This document shows, one piece after another, positions 7,096 to 15,680 of a stretch of 25,523 bases of DNA (position 1 is the first letter of the stretch; every line of letters starts with the position of its first letter). The position numbers and the translations under genes are program-made. Source of the stretch: JBBQNJ01 sp038329845 (GTDB taxonomy: Bacteria > Planctomycetota > Phycisphaerae > Tepidisphaerales > Tepidisphaeraceae). The notes beneath the pieces were generated by a model. The model was not told where the DNA came from. It worked only from the letters and a program-made list of their open reading frames with translations, and ran no database searches. The stretch is taken from positions 1 to 25,523 of the forward strand of contig JBBQNJ010000073.1 in assembly GCA_038329845.1 (NCBI GenBank), in the 5' to 3' direction.

Positions 7096-7998
7096 ATGTC
7101 GATGAACACGAATCGCGGCAGGAGCTTTGGAAAAACGTTCATGGGGCGGTTGGCGGTGTTGGCGCTCGTTGTCACAGGGTTGGCCCGGGCCGCCGAGCCG
7201 CGGATGGCGGAGGCGATTTCGTTGCCGTCGGAGAAATTGGCGCTGAACTTTCAGGACCCGGGGATCGTTCAGAGTGTTAATGTCAAGGATGGGGCGCGTG
7301 TCCAGAAGGGTGACGTGTTGGCCGAGCAGGACACGCGGACCGAGCGGAAGCTGCTTGAGGCGATGAAGATCGAGGCGTTCAGCAAGTTGCCGATCGAGGC
7401 GGCGCGGACCGAATGGGATAATGCCAAGGTCACGCTCGAGCGGATCAAGCAGATGCACGCTAAGAACGCCGCGACGGATGCGGAATTGGAAGAGTCGGTG
7501 CTCAAGGCGCGGCTGGGGGAGATCAAGTTCAACCTGGCCCAGGAGGAAAACGCGCAGAAGCGGGCCCAGGTGGAGCGTCAGGAACTCAAGCTCGAGCTGA
7601 TGCGGCTTCGATCCCCGATCGAAGGAATGGTCGATAAAGTGAATCTCGGTCCGGGCGAATGGGCCGATCCGCAGAACCGCGACGGGGCGGTGGTGGTGGT
7701 GAAAAACGATCCGTTGTGGATCGAGGCGCATCTGCCGGTGTCGGCGGCGGTGAAGCTGAAGATGGGAGACACGCTGGAGGTGGCGTATCTGGACAAGCCG
7801 GGACAGTGGCAGACGGCGAAGATCGTATTTTTCTCCCCGACGGCCGACCCGGCCAGCGATACCCAGCTTGTGAGGCTGGAGATGGCCAACCCCCAGGGCC
7901 ACGCCTCGGGATATCGCGTGCAATTGAAGTTGCCGGCGACGATCGCCGGCGCCGCCGAGCGACTCCGCGACGCCGCGGCAGTTTCAACCGACAGGTGA
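7096..7998 (+). CDS. Periplasmic adaptor, HlyD/RND membrane-fusion type
   Basis: 300 residues. A signal peptide (MGRLAVLALVVTGLARAA) is followed by the first half of a biotinyl-lipoyl domain (IVQSVNVKDGARVQKGDVLAEQD, ~57-79). A long charged alpha-helical hairpin spans ~82-168, and the second lipoyl half follows (LRSPIEGMVDKVNLGPGEW, ~171-190). A beta-barrel-like end includes PLWIEAHLPVSAAVKLKMGD. This is the domain order of membrane-fusion proteins that bridge inner-membrane exporters to the outer membrane. No RND pump or TolC gene is adjacent; instead the gene heads a row with two further HlyD-domain proteins. Its stop codon overlaps the ribosome binding site of the next gene, suggesting translational coupling. 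The ATG at 7096 is used; 7102 is also possible. Confidence 0.88.
   Translation: MSMNTNRGRSFGKTFMGRLAVLALVVTGLARAAEPRMAEAISLPSEKLALNFQDPGIVQSVNVKDGARVQKGDVLAEQDTRTERKLLEAMKIEAFSKLPIEAARTEWDNAKVTLERIKQMHAKNAATDAELEESVLKARLGEIKFNLAQEENAQKRAQVERQELKLELMRLRSPIEGMVDKVNLGPGEWADPQNRDGAVVVVKNDPLWIEAHLPVSAAVKLKMGDTLEVAYLDKPGQWQTAKIVFFSPTADPASDTQLVRLEMANPQGHASGYRVQLKLPATIAGAAERLRDAAAVSTDR
7993..7998 (+). promoter_or_regulatory. Shine-Dalgarno site AGGTGA overlapping the upstream stop codon
   Basis: AGGTGA ends with the TGA of the adaptor gene and lies 5 bases before GTG at 8004. This fixes the start of the GAF-HlyD gene and implies that it is translated from the same mRNA as the adaptor. Confidence 0.65.
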
Positions 7999-8003
7999 GC
8001 AAC

Positions 8004-9926
8004 GTGTCATCAGGAATCGTCGAACCTTCCCAGGGCGCCAGCAGCGAATCGCAGCAGTCGCAGCAATCCGGCTCGTCGCGCTCTCAACTGATCCAGCGCC
8101 TGCTCAGCGCCTCGTCGAGCCTTCCGGCGTTCATGAACGATCTGCTGACGGCGCAGGCGGTCGTCGTCGCGGGGTCCGAGGCGGCGGGTTTCCTGATCCA
8201 TAAGCAGGACGAGGCGACGAATCTCCAGCCGGTAGGACACGTCCGCCCGGACGACAGCGGCCCGGAGCAGCGGTCGGCGGCGCTGGCGGCGTTCGCGGAA
8301 ATTCTCAAGCCCTGTGTAATTCAGAACAAAGACGGTGCCGTCGAGATCGGCGAGCCGGATGAAAGCGGGGAGAGCCGGTTCTGCCTGGCGACGCTTCTGC
8401 GGGCCGATGAACAGGTGGTCGCGGTGAGCGCTGTGATCGTGCGCTGTCGCGACACCGAGCGGGCACGCCAGCGGTTGATGAGCATGCAACTGGTCGCGGG
8501 GTATTTCGACCTGTTCACGCTTCGGCGCAACAGCGAGCAGGCGCGGATCATCGCCGCCAGCCACCAGCACGCACTGCAATGCGTGACCAGCGTGGCGATG
8601 GCCGAGGGGTTCGAGTCGGCGGCGATGGGCCTGTGCAATGAGTTGGCGACGCGCACCGGGGCCACCCGAGTGGCGCTGGGATGGGTCAAGGGGACGCGCA
8701 TCCGCATCAAGGCGCTCAGTCACACCGAAAAATTCGACAAAAAGCAGGAATTGATCGTTTCGCTCGAAGCGGTGATGGAAGAGTGCTGGGACCAGGATCA
8801 GGTGGTCAAGTACGAGCCGGAAAGCGTTCATGGCGATGCCGTGACGCGCGAGGCCGAACGGTTTTCCCGAAGCCAGGCGGGCAACACGGTGTTGTCGATC
8901 CCGCTGCGGACGCGGCAGGAGATCGTCGGGATCCTGACGCTGGAGTTTTCCCCCGGGCACCGGATCAACGAGCAGGCGGCGCAGGGCCTGGCGGTGGCGG
9001 CGGACCTGCTGGCTCCGCAGCTGTACGACCGCTGGCACAACGACCGCTGGCTGATTACCAAGGCCGGCCACAGCGCCAAGAACATGCTGAAGCTGGCGAT
9101 CGGTCCGACCCACATGCTGGCCAAGACGATCGTGGCGCTGGTGCTGGTGGCGGCGGCGGTGGCGGCGTTCTACAAGCCGATGTACCACGTGACGGCGCCG
9201 TTCCAGTTTGTCCCGGTCGAGAAACGCACGCTCAGTGCCCCGTTCGACGGGTTTTTGAAGGATGTACTGGTCGAGCCGGGACAGTCGGTCAAGGCCAACC
9301 AGGTGCTGGCGCGGATGGACACGACCGAGTTGACGCTGAAAAAAGCCGAGGCCCTGGGCAAGGCCAACAGCGCCCTGCGCGAGGCACAGGCCCGCCAGGC
9401 CGAGCGAAAGACCGCGGAGGCCAACATCGCCATGGCCCAGCGCGACGAGGCGATGGCGCAGGTCGATTTGTATACCCATCTGATCGCCCAGGCCGAGATC
9501 ATCGCGCCGTTGGATGGCGAGGTGCTTTCCGGGGACCTGATGGAAAAGCGCGGTGCCCGGGTGAACCAGGGTGATAAGCTGTTCGAGCTGGCCCAGCGCG
9601 ATTCGCTGCGTGCCGAGCTGTTCGTCCCCGAGCGCGACATCCAGGACGTGAGCCTGCACCAGGAGGGAGAACTGGCCACGACCAGCCTTCCGAGCGAGCG
9701 TCATCCGCTGGTGATCGAGCGGATCGTGCCCCTGGGCGAAGCCAAGGAAGGGGACAATATTTTTCGGGTCTACGCCCATCTGCCGCATGTCGAGCCGCGC
9801 TGGCGTCCGGGCCTCGAGGGCGAAGCGCGGATCGACGTGGGGCATCGACGCCTGGCGTGGATCTGGACGCACCGGGTGATCGAGTTTGTCCAGCTCAAGG
9901 CATGGAGCTACGGATGGACCAACTAA
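8004..9926 (+). CDS. GAF domain - transmembrane - HlyD adaptor fusion protein
   Basis: 640 residues from a GTG start set by the AGGTGA site. After a Ser/Gln-rich N-terminus, residues ~40-165 look like a divergent GAF-type domain and ~187-340 like a second one (LCNELATRTGATRVALGWV, LSIPLRTRQEIVGILTLEF). One transmembrane helix follows (IVALVLVAAAVAAFY, ~376-390). The rest is an HlyD adaptor: first lipoyl half SAPFDGFLKDVLVEPGQSVK (411-430), a helical hairpin (~440-495), and second half IIAPLDGEVLSG (499-510). The cytoplasmic part is thus a putative ligand or partner sensor and the periplasmic part an adaptor. The stop codon lies in the end of an inserted MITE-like element. GAF-HlyD proteins of this layout are known as unnamed planctomycete proteins; the ligand is unknown. 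Confidence 0.85.
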   Translation: MSSGIVEPSQGASSESQQSQQSGSSRSQLIQRLLSASSSLPAFMNDLLTAQAVVVAGSEAAGFLIHKQDEATNLQPVGHVRPDDSGPEQRSAALAAFAEILKPCVIQNKDGAVEIGEPDESGESRFCLATLLRADEQVVAVSAVIVRCRDTERARQRLMSMQLVAGYFDLFTLRRNSEQARIIAASHQHALQCVTSVAMAEGFESAAMGLCNELATRTGATRVALGWVKGTRIRIKALSHTEKFDKKQELIVSLEAVMEECWDQDQVVKYEPESVHGDAVTREAERFSRSQAGNTVLSIPLRTRQEIVGILTLEFSPGHRINEQAAQGLAVAADLLAPQLYDRWHNDRWLITKAGHSAKNMLKLAIGPTHMLAKTIVALVLVAAAVAAFYKPMYHVTAPFQFVPVEKRTLSAPFDGFLKDVLVEPGQSVKANQVLARMDTTELTLKKAEALGKANSALREAQARQAERKTAEANIAMAQRDEAMAQVDLYTHLIAQAEIIAPLDGEVLSGDLMEKRGARVNQGDKLFELAQRDSLRAELFVPERDIQDVSLHQEGELATTSLPSERHPLVIERIVPLGEAKEGDNIFRVYAHLPHVEPRWRPGLEGEARIDVGHRRLAWIWTHRVIEFVQLKAWSYGWTN

Positions 9927-10151
9927 TGTAGTGTCTCGAATGCCATTCACTTAAGGTGAAAACGTCTGGGAAAATCGGCCGTATCGGGCGAATACGGCAG
10001 TTGAGTTCGCCAACTTTGGCCCTTAAGTGAGTGGCATTCGTAGTGTCTCTTAAATAGTGCGTCTCATGCTCGACGGAAAATCCTTCACCATGTGCTTTTT
10101 AAGTTGCTTTTGCGACTGAACAGAAGATGCCATCAGGCCAAGACACTACAT
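9926..10151. mobile_element. Outer MITE-like element with 11-bp terminal inverted repeats
   Basis: The ends ATGTAGTGTCT (9926-9936) and AGACACTACAT (10141-10151) are perfect inverted repeats, each flanked by TA (9924-9925, 10152-10153). This matches the TA target duplication of Tc1/mariner/IS630-type transposition. Excluding the inner insertion, the element is about 114 bp and encodes nothing. It supplies the last base of the GAF-HlyD stop codon: TAA now, TAG in the reconstructed empty site. The family assignment is inference from the TA duplication. Confidence 0.7.
9937..10040. mobile_element. Inner 104-bp MITE-like element nested in the outer one
   Basis: Termini CGAATGCCATTCACTTAAG (9937-9955) and CTTAAGTGAGTGGCATTCG (10022-10040) are 19-bp inverted repeats with one mismatch. 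The element is flanked by the direct repeat TAGTGTCT (9929-9936 and 10041-10048), an 8-bp target duplication made from the outer element's own end. It has no coding capacity and needs a transposase from elsewhere. Confidence 0.75.
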
Positions 10152-10241
10152 TAGCCGTCGAGCGGGTCGCCGCGGTGGCGGGTGGCGGCGGCGACGGTGG
10201 GAAAACTCTGCTGTTGAGTGTTGCTGTTTGCGGGAACTTTC

Positions 10242-12407
10242 ATGCCTCTGGTTCGACCGACGTTTTCTGAATCGTGGTATCGCGTGGCGCCGTTGAAAGC
10301 GCGGCTGCGACCCAGCGCGCAGGTCTCGCGCCAGTACTATCGCGGCGAGCGCTGGTATGTCGTGCGCGATCCGGCGGGCAACCAGTTTCATCGGCTCTCC
10401 GACGCTGCTTACCGGTTCGTCGGGCTGCTCGACGGGCGGCGGACGGTCGCGGAGGCCTGGGATTTGGTCGGCGGGCAGCTCGCCGATGATGCTCCGACGC
10501 AGCCGGAGGTCATTCAGATTCTCTCCCAGCTTTACTCGGCCAATCTGGTCGAGGCCGACATCACCCCCGACGCCACCGTGCTGCTCCGCCGTCACAAGCA
10601 GCTTCAAAAGCGCCAATTGCAAGGGCGGCTGATGAACGTGCTGTTCCCACGCATCCCGATGTGGGATCCGGACCGGTTCCTCAAGCTCTGGATGCCGGTC
10701 ACGCGGCTGATGCTCAGTAAGTTCGGGGCGGCGCTGTGGCTGGCGGTGGTGTTCGGGGCCGTCTGGGCGCTGGTGGGGCGGTGGGGTGAGCTTCGCGCCG
10801 GTGCCGCCGACGCGATCTCGCCGGGCAACTGGCCGTTCCTGTGGCTGACGTTCGTGCTGATCAAGTTCATTCACGAACTGGGCCATGCCTCATCCTGCCG
10901 TCGATTCGGCGGCGAAGTGCATGAGATGGGGATCATGTTCCTGGTGTTCATCCCCACGCCCTACGTGGATGCCTCGACGGCCTGGGCGTTCGCCAACAAA
11001 TGGCAGCGTGTCTTCGTCGGTGCCGGGGGGATGATCGTCGAGCTGTTCGTGGCGGCGTTGTGCGCGTTCGTCTGGATCAACACCGCTCCCGGTTCGCTCG
11101 TGCATCAACTGACCTATAACGCGATGTTGATCGCCAGCGTCAGCACGGTCATCTTCAATGCCAATCCGCTGCTGCGCTACGATGGGTATTACATTCTTTC
11201 CGACCTGCTGGAGATCCCGAACCTGCGCCAGCGCAGCGTCGAATACGCGCTGGGGCTGATCAAGCGCCATGTGTTCCGGGTGAAGCTGCCCCAGCCGCTG
11301 CCCCCGGTCGGCCAGCGGGTCTGGCTGTTCCTGTACGCGGTATTGTCGGGGATTTATCGGATTTTCATCGGGATCATGATCATCGTGGTCGTCGCCTGGA
11401 CGGTCCCGGTGCTGGGCATCTTGATGGCCCTGGGGGGCGTGGCGACGTGGATCCTCATGCCGCTGTTCAAGCTCGGCAAGTATCTCATGCTCGAGCCTGA
11501 ACTGCATCGCAAGCGCGGCCGGGCGTTCGCGTTTACCCTGGCGGTGGCGACGGGGATTTTCGTGCTGATCGGGCTGATCCCGTTCTGGGTCTATTACGAA
11601 GCCGTGGGGATCGTCGAGTGCCGCGACCGCCAGGTGGTCCACATGGCCGGCGGGGGCTTCGTCAACGAGATCAAGGCCCGCCACGGCCAGTCGCTGCGCC
11701 GAGGCGATGCGATCCTCGTGGCGCAGGATCCGCAGCTCGACGCCGAGATCGTCCAACTCGAGGCGAACTTGCGCGGCCTCGAGGCGCAACGCCAGCTCGC
11801 CGGCGTGCATGACCAAGCCCAGCGCCAGATCGCCGAGATCCGCATCGGCGCCATCCGCGAGCGGTTGGAAGATGCGGTACGACGCCGCGATGGGCTGACG
11901 GTTCGCGCTCCGATTGACGGGGAACTGATCGCCCCGCAGCTCGAAGAGATGATGCACACGTATCTGCCGCGCGGGCAGGAAGTGGCCATCGTCGCCACCA
12001 CGAGTGAACTGGTGGCTAAGGCGGCCCTCGAACAGCGCGACGCGGAACTGGCGGCACTGGTTTCGGATCCGAACCCGCAGATTCGCCTGGCCGGGGCGAT
12101 CGGAACGGTGCTGCGCGGCCACGATGCGCAACTGATCAACGCCGCCCAGGACAAGCTGCCCAGCGCATCGCTGGGTCACGCCGGCGGGGGCGAAATCGCC
12201 ACCGATCCTCGCGATGCCAGCGGGCGCACGCCGATGACGCGCCAGTTCGAGATGCGGGTCATGCTGGACAACCCCTCGGCCGAGTGGTTCCCCGGCCAGC
12301 GGGCGTATATCCGCTTCCGGCTGGACAAGCGCCCGCTGCTGTGGCAATGGGGCCGGCGTTTCTGGCAATTGTTGCAGACGCATTCGGCCAAGAGCAAATG
12401 GATGTAG
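10242..12407 (+). CDS. PqqD-like / M50 site-2 protease / HlyD fusion membrane protein
   Basis: 721 residues. Residues ~20-110 resemble a PqqD-type peptide-binding domain (GERWYVVRDPAGNQFHRLSD, then a small winged-helix-like part). A multi-pass membrane region follows with the site-2 protease signatures FIHELGHA (zinc HExxH at 211-215) and NANPLLRYDGYY (third ligand Asp314). Further hydrophobic segments lie at ~365-395 and ~428-452. The periplasmic end has two lipoyl halves (VHMAGGGFVNEIKARHGQSL, ~466-485; LTVRAPIDGELIAPQLEE, ~552-569) around a helical segment, as in HlyD. The family presumably cleaves or handles a peptide in the membrane and links it to an envelope conduit. ATG 10242 is chosen; GTG 10218 is possible. 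It is separated from the GAF-HlyD gene by the inserted elements plus 88 bases. Confidence 0.9.
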   Translation: MPLVRPTFSESWYRVAPLKARLRPSAQVSRQYYRGERWYVVRDPAGNQFHRLSDAAYRFVGLLDGRRTVAEAWDLVGGQLADDAPTQPEVIQILSQLYSANLVEADITPDATVLLRRHKQLQKRQLQGRLMNVLFPRIPMWDPDRFLKLWMPVTRLMLSKFGAALWLAVVFGAVWALVGRWGELRAGAADAISPGNWPFLWLTFVLIKFIHELGHASSCRRFGGEVHEMGIMFLVFIPTPYVDASTAWAFANKWQRVFVGAGGMIVELFVAALCAFVWINTAPGSLVHQLTYNAMLIASVSTVIFNANPLLRYDGYYILSDLLEIPNLRQRSVEYALGLIKRHVFRVKLPQPLPPVGQRVWLFLYAVLSGIYRIFIGIMIIVVVAWTVPVLGILMALGGVATWILMPLFKLGKYLMLEPELHRKRGRAFAFTLAVATGIFVLIGLIPFWVYYEAVGIVECRDRQVVHMAGGGFVNEIKARHGQSLRRGDAILVAQDPQLDAEIVQLEANLRGLEAQRQLAGVHDQAQRQIAEIRIGAIRERLEDAVRRRDGLTVRAPIDGELIAPQLEEMMHTYLPRGQEVAIVATTSELVAKAALEQRDAELAALVSDPNPQIRLAGAIGTVLRGHDAQLINAAQDKLPSASLGHAGGGEIATDPRDASGRTPMTRQFEMRVMLDNPSAEWFPGQRAYIRFRLDKRPLLWQWGRRFWQLLQTHSAKSKWM

Positions 12408-12446
12408 TAGCGCCCGGTGCGGCGCGGCTTCGGCGGAAAATCGAGA

Positions 12447-14384
12447 ATGTCGCAAGCGGTCAACGATGAGCTTTGGTCGGTGTTCGACGCCCGCCGCGTC
12501 AAGGCGCCCGAGCTGCGCAATCTGGACGTGCCGATCCACGGCATGGTGGGATGGGTTAAGAACCGGATTCCGGCGCTCAAACGCATGCGCCGACAGGCCG
12601 AGCGGATCGAAGCGCTCGAGCCGGGAATTCACGATCTTGGCGCAGCGCGATTCCGCGAAGAAGTTACCGCGGCGCGGGACTTGGCGCGGGTGAAAAAGCT
12701 CAACGGCGATGCGTTCGAGCGGGCGGTCGCCGTCGCCCGCGAAGGGTGTCTGCGCTCGATCGGGCTGCGCCCGTACCTGGTTCAGGTCATGGGGGTTCTG
12801 GCGATGTGCGAAGGGTCGGTGGCGGAGATGGCCACCGGCGAGGGCAAGACCCTCTCGGCCGCCATGGCCGCAAGCATCCTCGCCTGGGAAGGTCGGCCGG
12901 TTCACGTCATCACGGTCAACGACTACCTTGTTCAGCGCGACGCCGCCGAGATGGCACCGATCTATCATACCCTCGGCCACAACGTCGGGCACGTGATCCA
13001 TGAAACCACGCCCCCCGAGCGGATCGACCACTATCGCCGCGGGATCGTCTACGTCACCAGCAAGGAACTGGTGGCCGATTTCCTGCGCGATCAGATCGCG
13101 CTGGGGACGCTGCGCAACGGGACGCAGATGTCGGTGGCGATGTTGCAAAACGCCAGCCAGCGCCATCAGCTCATGCTGCCCGGGCTGGCGCGGGTGCTGG
13201 TGGATGAGGCCGACAGCCTGCTGATCGACGAGGCCGTCACCCCGCTGATCATTTCCGATTCGCCCGATGACAACGCCAACGCCGATCTGTACCGCTCTGC
13301 CCACGCCTTGGCCGGTCAGCTCGAGGAGCATCGCGATTTCACCATCGACTGGACCGTCCGCAGCGTCGATCTGACGGCCCGCGGGAACGACCGGCTGGAT
13401 GACCTGACGGCCGATTCGGGATTCTGGAAAGGCCGGCGGCGGCGCGAGGAACTGGTGACGCAGGCGCTTTCGGCGCGGCGCTGCTACGTGCGTAATGAGC
13501 AATACCTGGTGGCCGAGGACGGCAAGGTACAGATCATCGACGAGTTCACCGGGCGGGTCATGGCCGACCGATCGTGGCGCCATGGGTTGCACCAGGCGAT
13601 CGAGGTCAAAGAGCAGGTGAAGGTGACGGCGGACAAAGAGAACCTCGCCCGGCTCAGTTTTCAACGGTTTTTTCGCCAATATCCCCTGATGTGCGGGATG
13701 ACCGGCACCGCGTGGGAATCGGCCGGGGAACTATGGCAAATCTATACTCGCCCGGTGGTGCGCATCCCCACCAACAAGCCGTGCATCCGCATTCATCTTC
13801 CCACGCGCATGTTCGCCACCCTGGATGAAAAGTGGGGCGCGGTGATCGAGCGGGTGTGCGAGCTGAACGACAAGGCGGTGCCCGTGCTGATCGGGACGCG
13901 CAGCGTCCTGGCCAGCGAAGAGGTGAGCCGGCGGCTTACGGCGGTGGGGCGGGTGCATCGCGTGCTCAACGCCAGCCAGACCGCCGCCGAGGCCGAGATC
14001 GTCGCCCAGGCCGGTCAACAAAAGCAGATCACCGTGGCGACGAACATGGCCGGTCGCGGAACGGACATCAAGCTCGCTCGGGGCGTGACGGAACTGGGCG
14101 GGCTGCACGTGATCGCCACCGAGCCGCACGGCTCGGGGCGTGTCGATCGCCAGTTGTTCGGCCGCGCCGGCCGTCAGGGTGATCCCGGCTGCGCCCAACT
14201 GTTCAGCAGCATCGAAGACGACTTGTTCATCCGCCACGCCCGCCACCTGCGCCGGACCTGGCGCCGGCTCGGCGCCGATCGCCTGATCAAAATCGCCCAG
14301 AGCCGCGCCGAGCGCATGGCCCGCTTCCATCGAAAACAGGTTCTCAAAGCCGACGATTGGATGGACCAGACCCTGCCGTTCTGA
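12447..14384 (+). CDS. Short SecA-like translocase ATPase
   Basis: 645 residues with SecA motor motifs: ATGEGKT (Walker A, 129-135), VTVNDYLVQRDA (156-167), DEADS (Walker B, 253-257), IIDEFTGRVM (363-372), GMTGTA (417-422), ATNMAGRGTDIKL (531-543) and FGRAGRQGDPG (571-581). The protein ends about 60 residues after the last motif. The helical wing, most of the scaffold, the two-helix finger region and the zinc-binding tail of housekeeping SecA (commonly 830-950 residues) are therefore absent or reduced. It is a paralogue rather than the general SecA. It would use ATP to drive a substrate through a dedicated partner, plausibly the M50/HlyD protein 39 bases upstream. The ATG at 12447 is preferred over GTG at 12417. 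No frameshift is seen, so the short form looks native. Confidence 0.9.
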   Translation: MSQAVNDELWSVFDARRVKAPELRNLDVPIHGMVGWVKNRIPALKRMRRQAERIEALEPGIHDLGAARFREEVTAARDLARVKKLNGDAFERAVAVAREGCLRSIGLRPYLVQVMGVLAMCEGSVAEMATGEGKTLSAAMAASILAWEGRPVHVITVNDYLVQRDAAEMAPIYHTLGHNVGHVIHETTPPERIDHYRRGIVYVTSKELVADFLRDQIALGTLRNGTQMSVAMLQNASQRHQLMLPGLARVLVDEADSLLIDEAVTPLIISDSPDDNANADLYRSAHALAGQLEEHRDFTIDWTVRSVDLTARGNDRLDDLTADSGFWKGRRRREELVTQALSARRCYVRNEQYLVAEDGKVQIIDEFTGRVMADRSWRHGLHQAIEVKEQVKVTADKENLARLSFQRFFRQYPLMCGMTGTAWESAGELWQIYTRPVVRIPTNKPCIRIHLPTRMFATLDEKWGAVIERVCELNDKAVPVLIGTRSVLASEEVSRRLTAVGRVHRVLNASQTAAEAEIVAQAGQQKQITVATNMAGRGTDIKLARGVTELGGLHVIATEPHGSGRVDRQLFGRAGRQGDPGCAQLFSSIEDDLFIRHARHLRRTWRRLGADRLIKIAQSRAERMARFHRKQVLKADDWMDQTLPF

Positions 14385-14552
14385 TCGAGCCGTGCCAAAT
14401 GCTGGACCGTTCCCCCGATCTCCGGGGCATCGCCTCAGCGGCTTCCAGGGCTTCATCGAAGTAGTGAAGTTGCGTACGCCGAAAGTTTGAACGACTCGAG
14501 ATACACAATGCGCCCCGAATGCCGCCTGCGGCCGTTTTGTTCGCGGCGGCGA

Positions 14553-15680
14553 TCAGGCCATGGCGTCGCCGTGTTGTTTGGCCGGTTCTTCCATGGGTTC
14601 GGCCGCCGGAGTCGCGGGTGTCGCAGGAGAGGCCGGTTGGGCCGGCGCCGTGGCGGAAGGGGCCTTGGGGGCGATCCACTTGCCCTTGCGGGCGCCTTCG
14701 TACATCGCTTCCATGACGGCGCTGCGATAGGCGGCTTCGGTGGCCCTGACCAGCGCTGCGTCGGAGCGGCCGGCGATGGCGTCGAGGAACGAATCCAGAC
14801 CCGCCGGAACGGCCGCCGGCAACTGCGTCCATGGCTCCTTGCCATCGGCGCCCTCGAGTTTCTTGGTCGTTAAGTGCAGCTTGCCGTTGATGATCGCGGC
14901 ATGGGCCTCGGTGCCGGAGATGATCAGGCTGACGGGGTTGGCCACGTCATTCCACGCCGCCGCCAGCGTGCCGATGGTGCCGTTGGCGAAGGTCATCAGC
15001 CCTTCACCGGTTTCGTCGCATCCCTCGTAACGATTCGTCCCGGTGTTGACACTGGCGGTGGCGCTGGTCACATCGCCGATCAGCCAGAGCAGGATATCCA
15101 GCGAGTGGGTGCCGAGGTCGCCGAACGCGCCAACGCCGGAGATGGAAGGATCGGCCATCCATCGCCAGTCGTGCCCCACATCGTCGCCCTTGGCGTCGAA
15201 CCACCCGCCCAGCGCCCCGGCGTGGCAGTTGCTCGCCCGCACGCGGGTGATCTTGCCGAACAATCCCTGGCGAATCTGCTCGCGCAGGAACAGGTGGATC
15301 GGGCTGCCGCGCATGAAGTATCCGGTCTGGAAAAGCACCCCGGCCTTCTCGATGGCCGCGGCCATTTTGTAGCCGTCTTTCGAGCCCATCCCCAGCGGCT
15401 TTTCCACGAACAGATGCTTTTGCGCCTTGGCCCCGGCCAGAACCAGCTTCTGATGCTGATCGGTCTGCGAGCAGATGATCGCGGCGCGAATTTCCTTGTC
15501 CTTCCAGATTTTCTTCGGATTCTCGACCACCGGCGCGCCCAGTTCGGCGGCCCACACGTCGCTTCGGCGACGATCGGCGTCCCAGACGCACTTGACGTGA
15601 ACGTCGCTGCGCTCCTTGATTCGCTTGACGAACCCCGGGGTATGAATGTGGGCGCAGCCGACTAGGGCGATCTCAATCAT
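14553..15680 (-). CDS. Gfo/Idh/MocA-family oxidoreductase
   Basis: 375 residues. It has an N-terminal Rossmann fold (IALVGCAHIHTPGFV), the conserved EKPLG motif (Glu93-Lys94-Pro95), and GDLGTHSLDILLWL with Asp188 and His192, the usual catalytic pair. These NAD(P)-dependent enzymes oxidise or epimerise sugars, inositols and related polyols in the cytoplasm, or act on glycans. The start has a good site: AAGGA lies 8-9 bases before the ATG. Residues ~343-375 form an unusual Ala/Pro/Glu-rich tail after the normal end of the fold. The initial glycine motif (GCAHIH) differs from the common GxGxxG, as in several planctomycete relatives. The exact substrate cannot be assigned; it may serve sugar catabolism with the neighbouring hydrolases. 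Confidence 0.92.
   Translation of the reverse strand: MIEIALVGCAHIHTPGFVKRIKERSDVHVKCVWDADRRRSDVWAAELGAPVVENPKKIWKDKEIRAAIICSQTDQHQKLVLAGAKAQKHLFVEKPLGMGSKDGYKMAAAIEKAGVLFQTGYFMRGSPIHLFLREQIRQGLFGKITRVRASNCHAGALGGWFDAKGDDVGHDWRWMADPSISGVGAFGDLGTHSLDILLWLIGDVTSATASVNTGTNRYEGCDETGEGLMTFANGTIGTLAAAWNDVANPVSLIISGTEAHAAIINGKLHLTTKKLEGADGKEPWTQLPAAVPAGLDSFLDAIAGRSDAALVRATEAAYRSAVMEAMYEGARKGKWIAPKAPSATAPAQPASPATPATPAAEPMEEPAKQHGDAMA

Noticed and set aside
8010..9950. Long open frames opposite the GAF-HlyD gene and similarly opposite the M50, propeller and SecA-like genes
   Set aside because: These are His/Arg/Gln-rich antisense shadows typical of GC-rich coding DNA and have no domain character.
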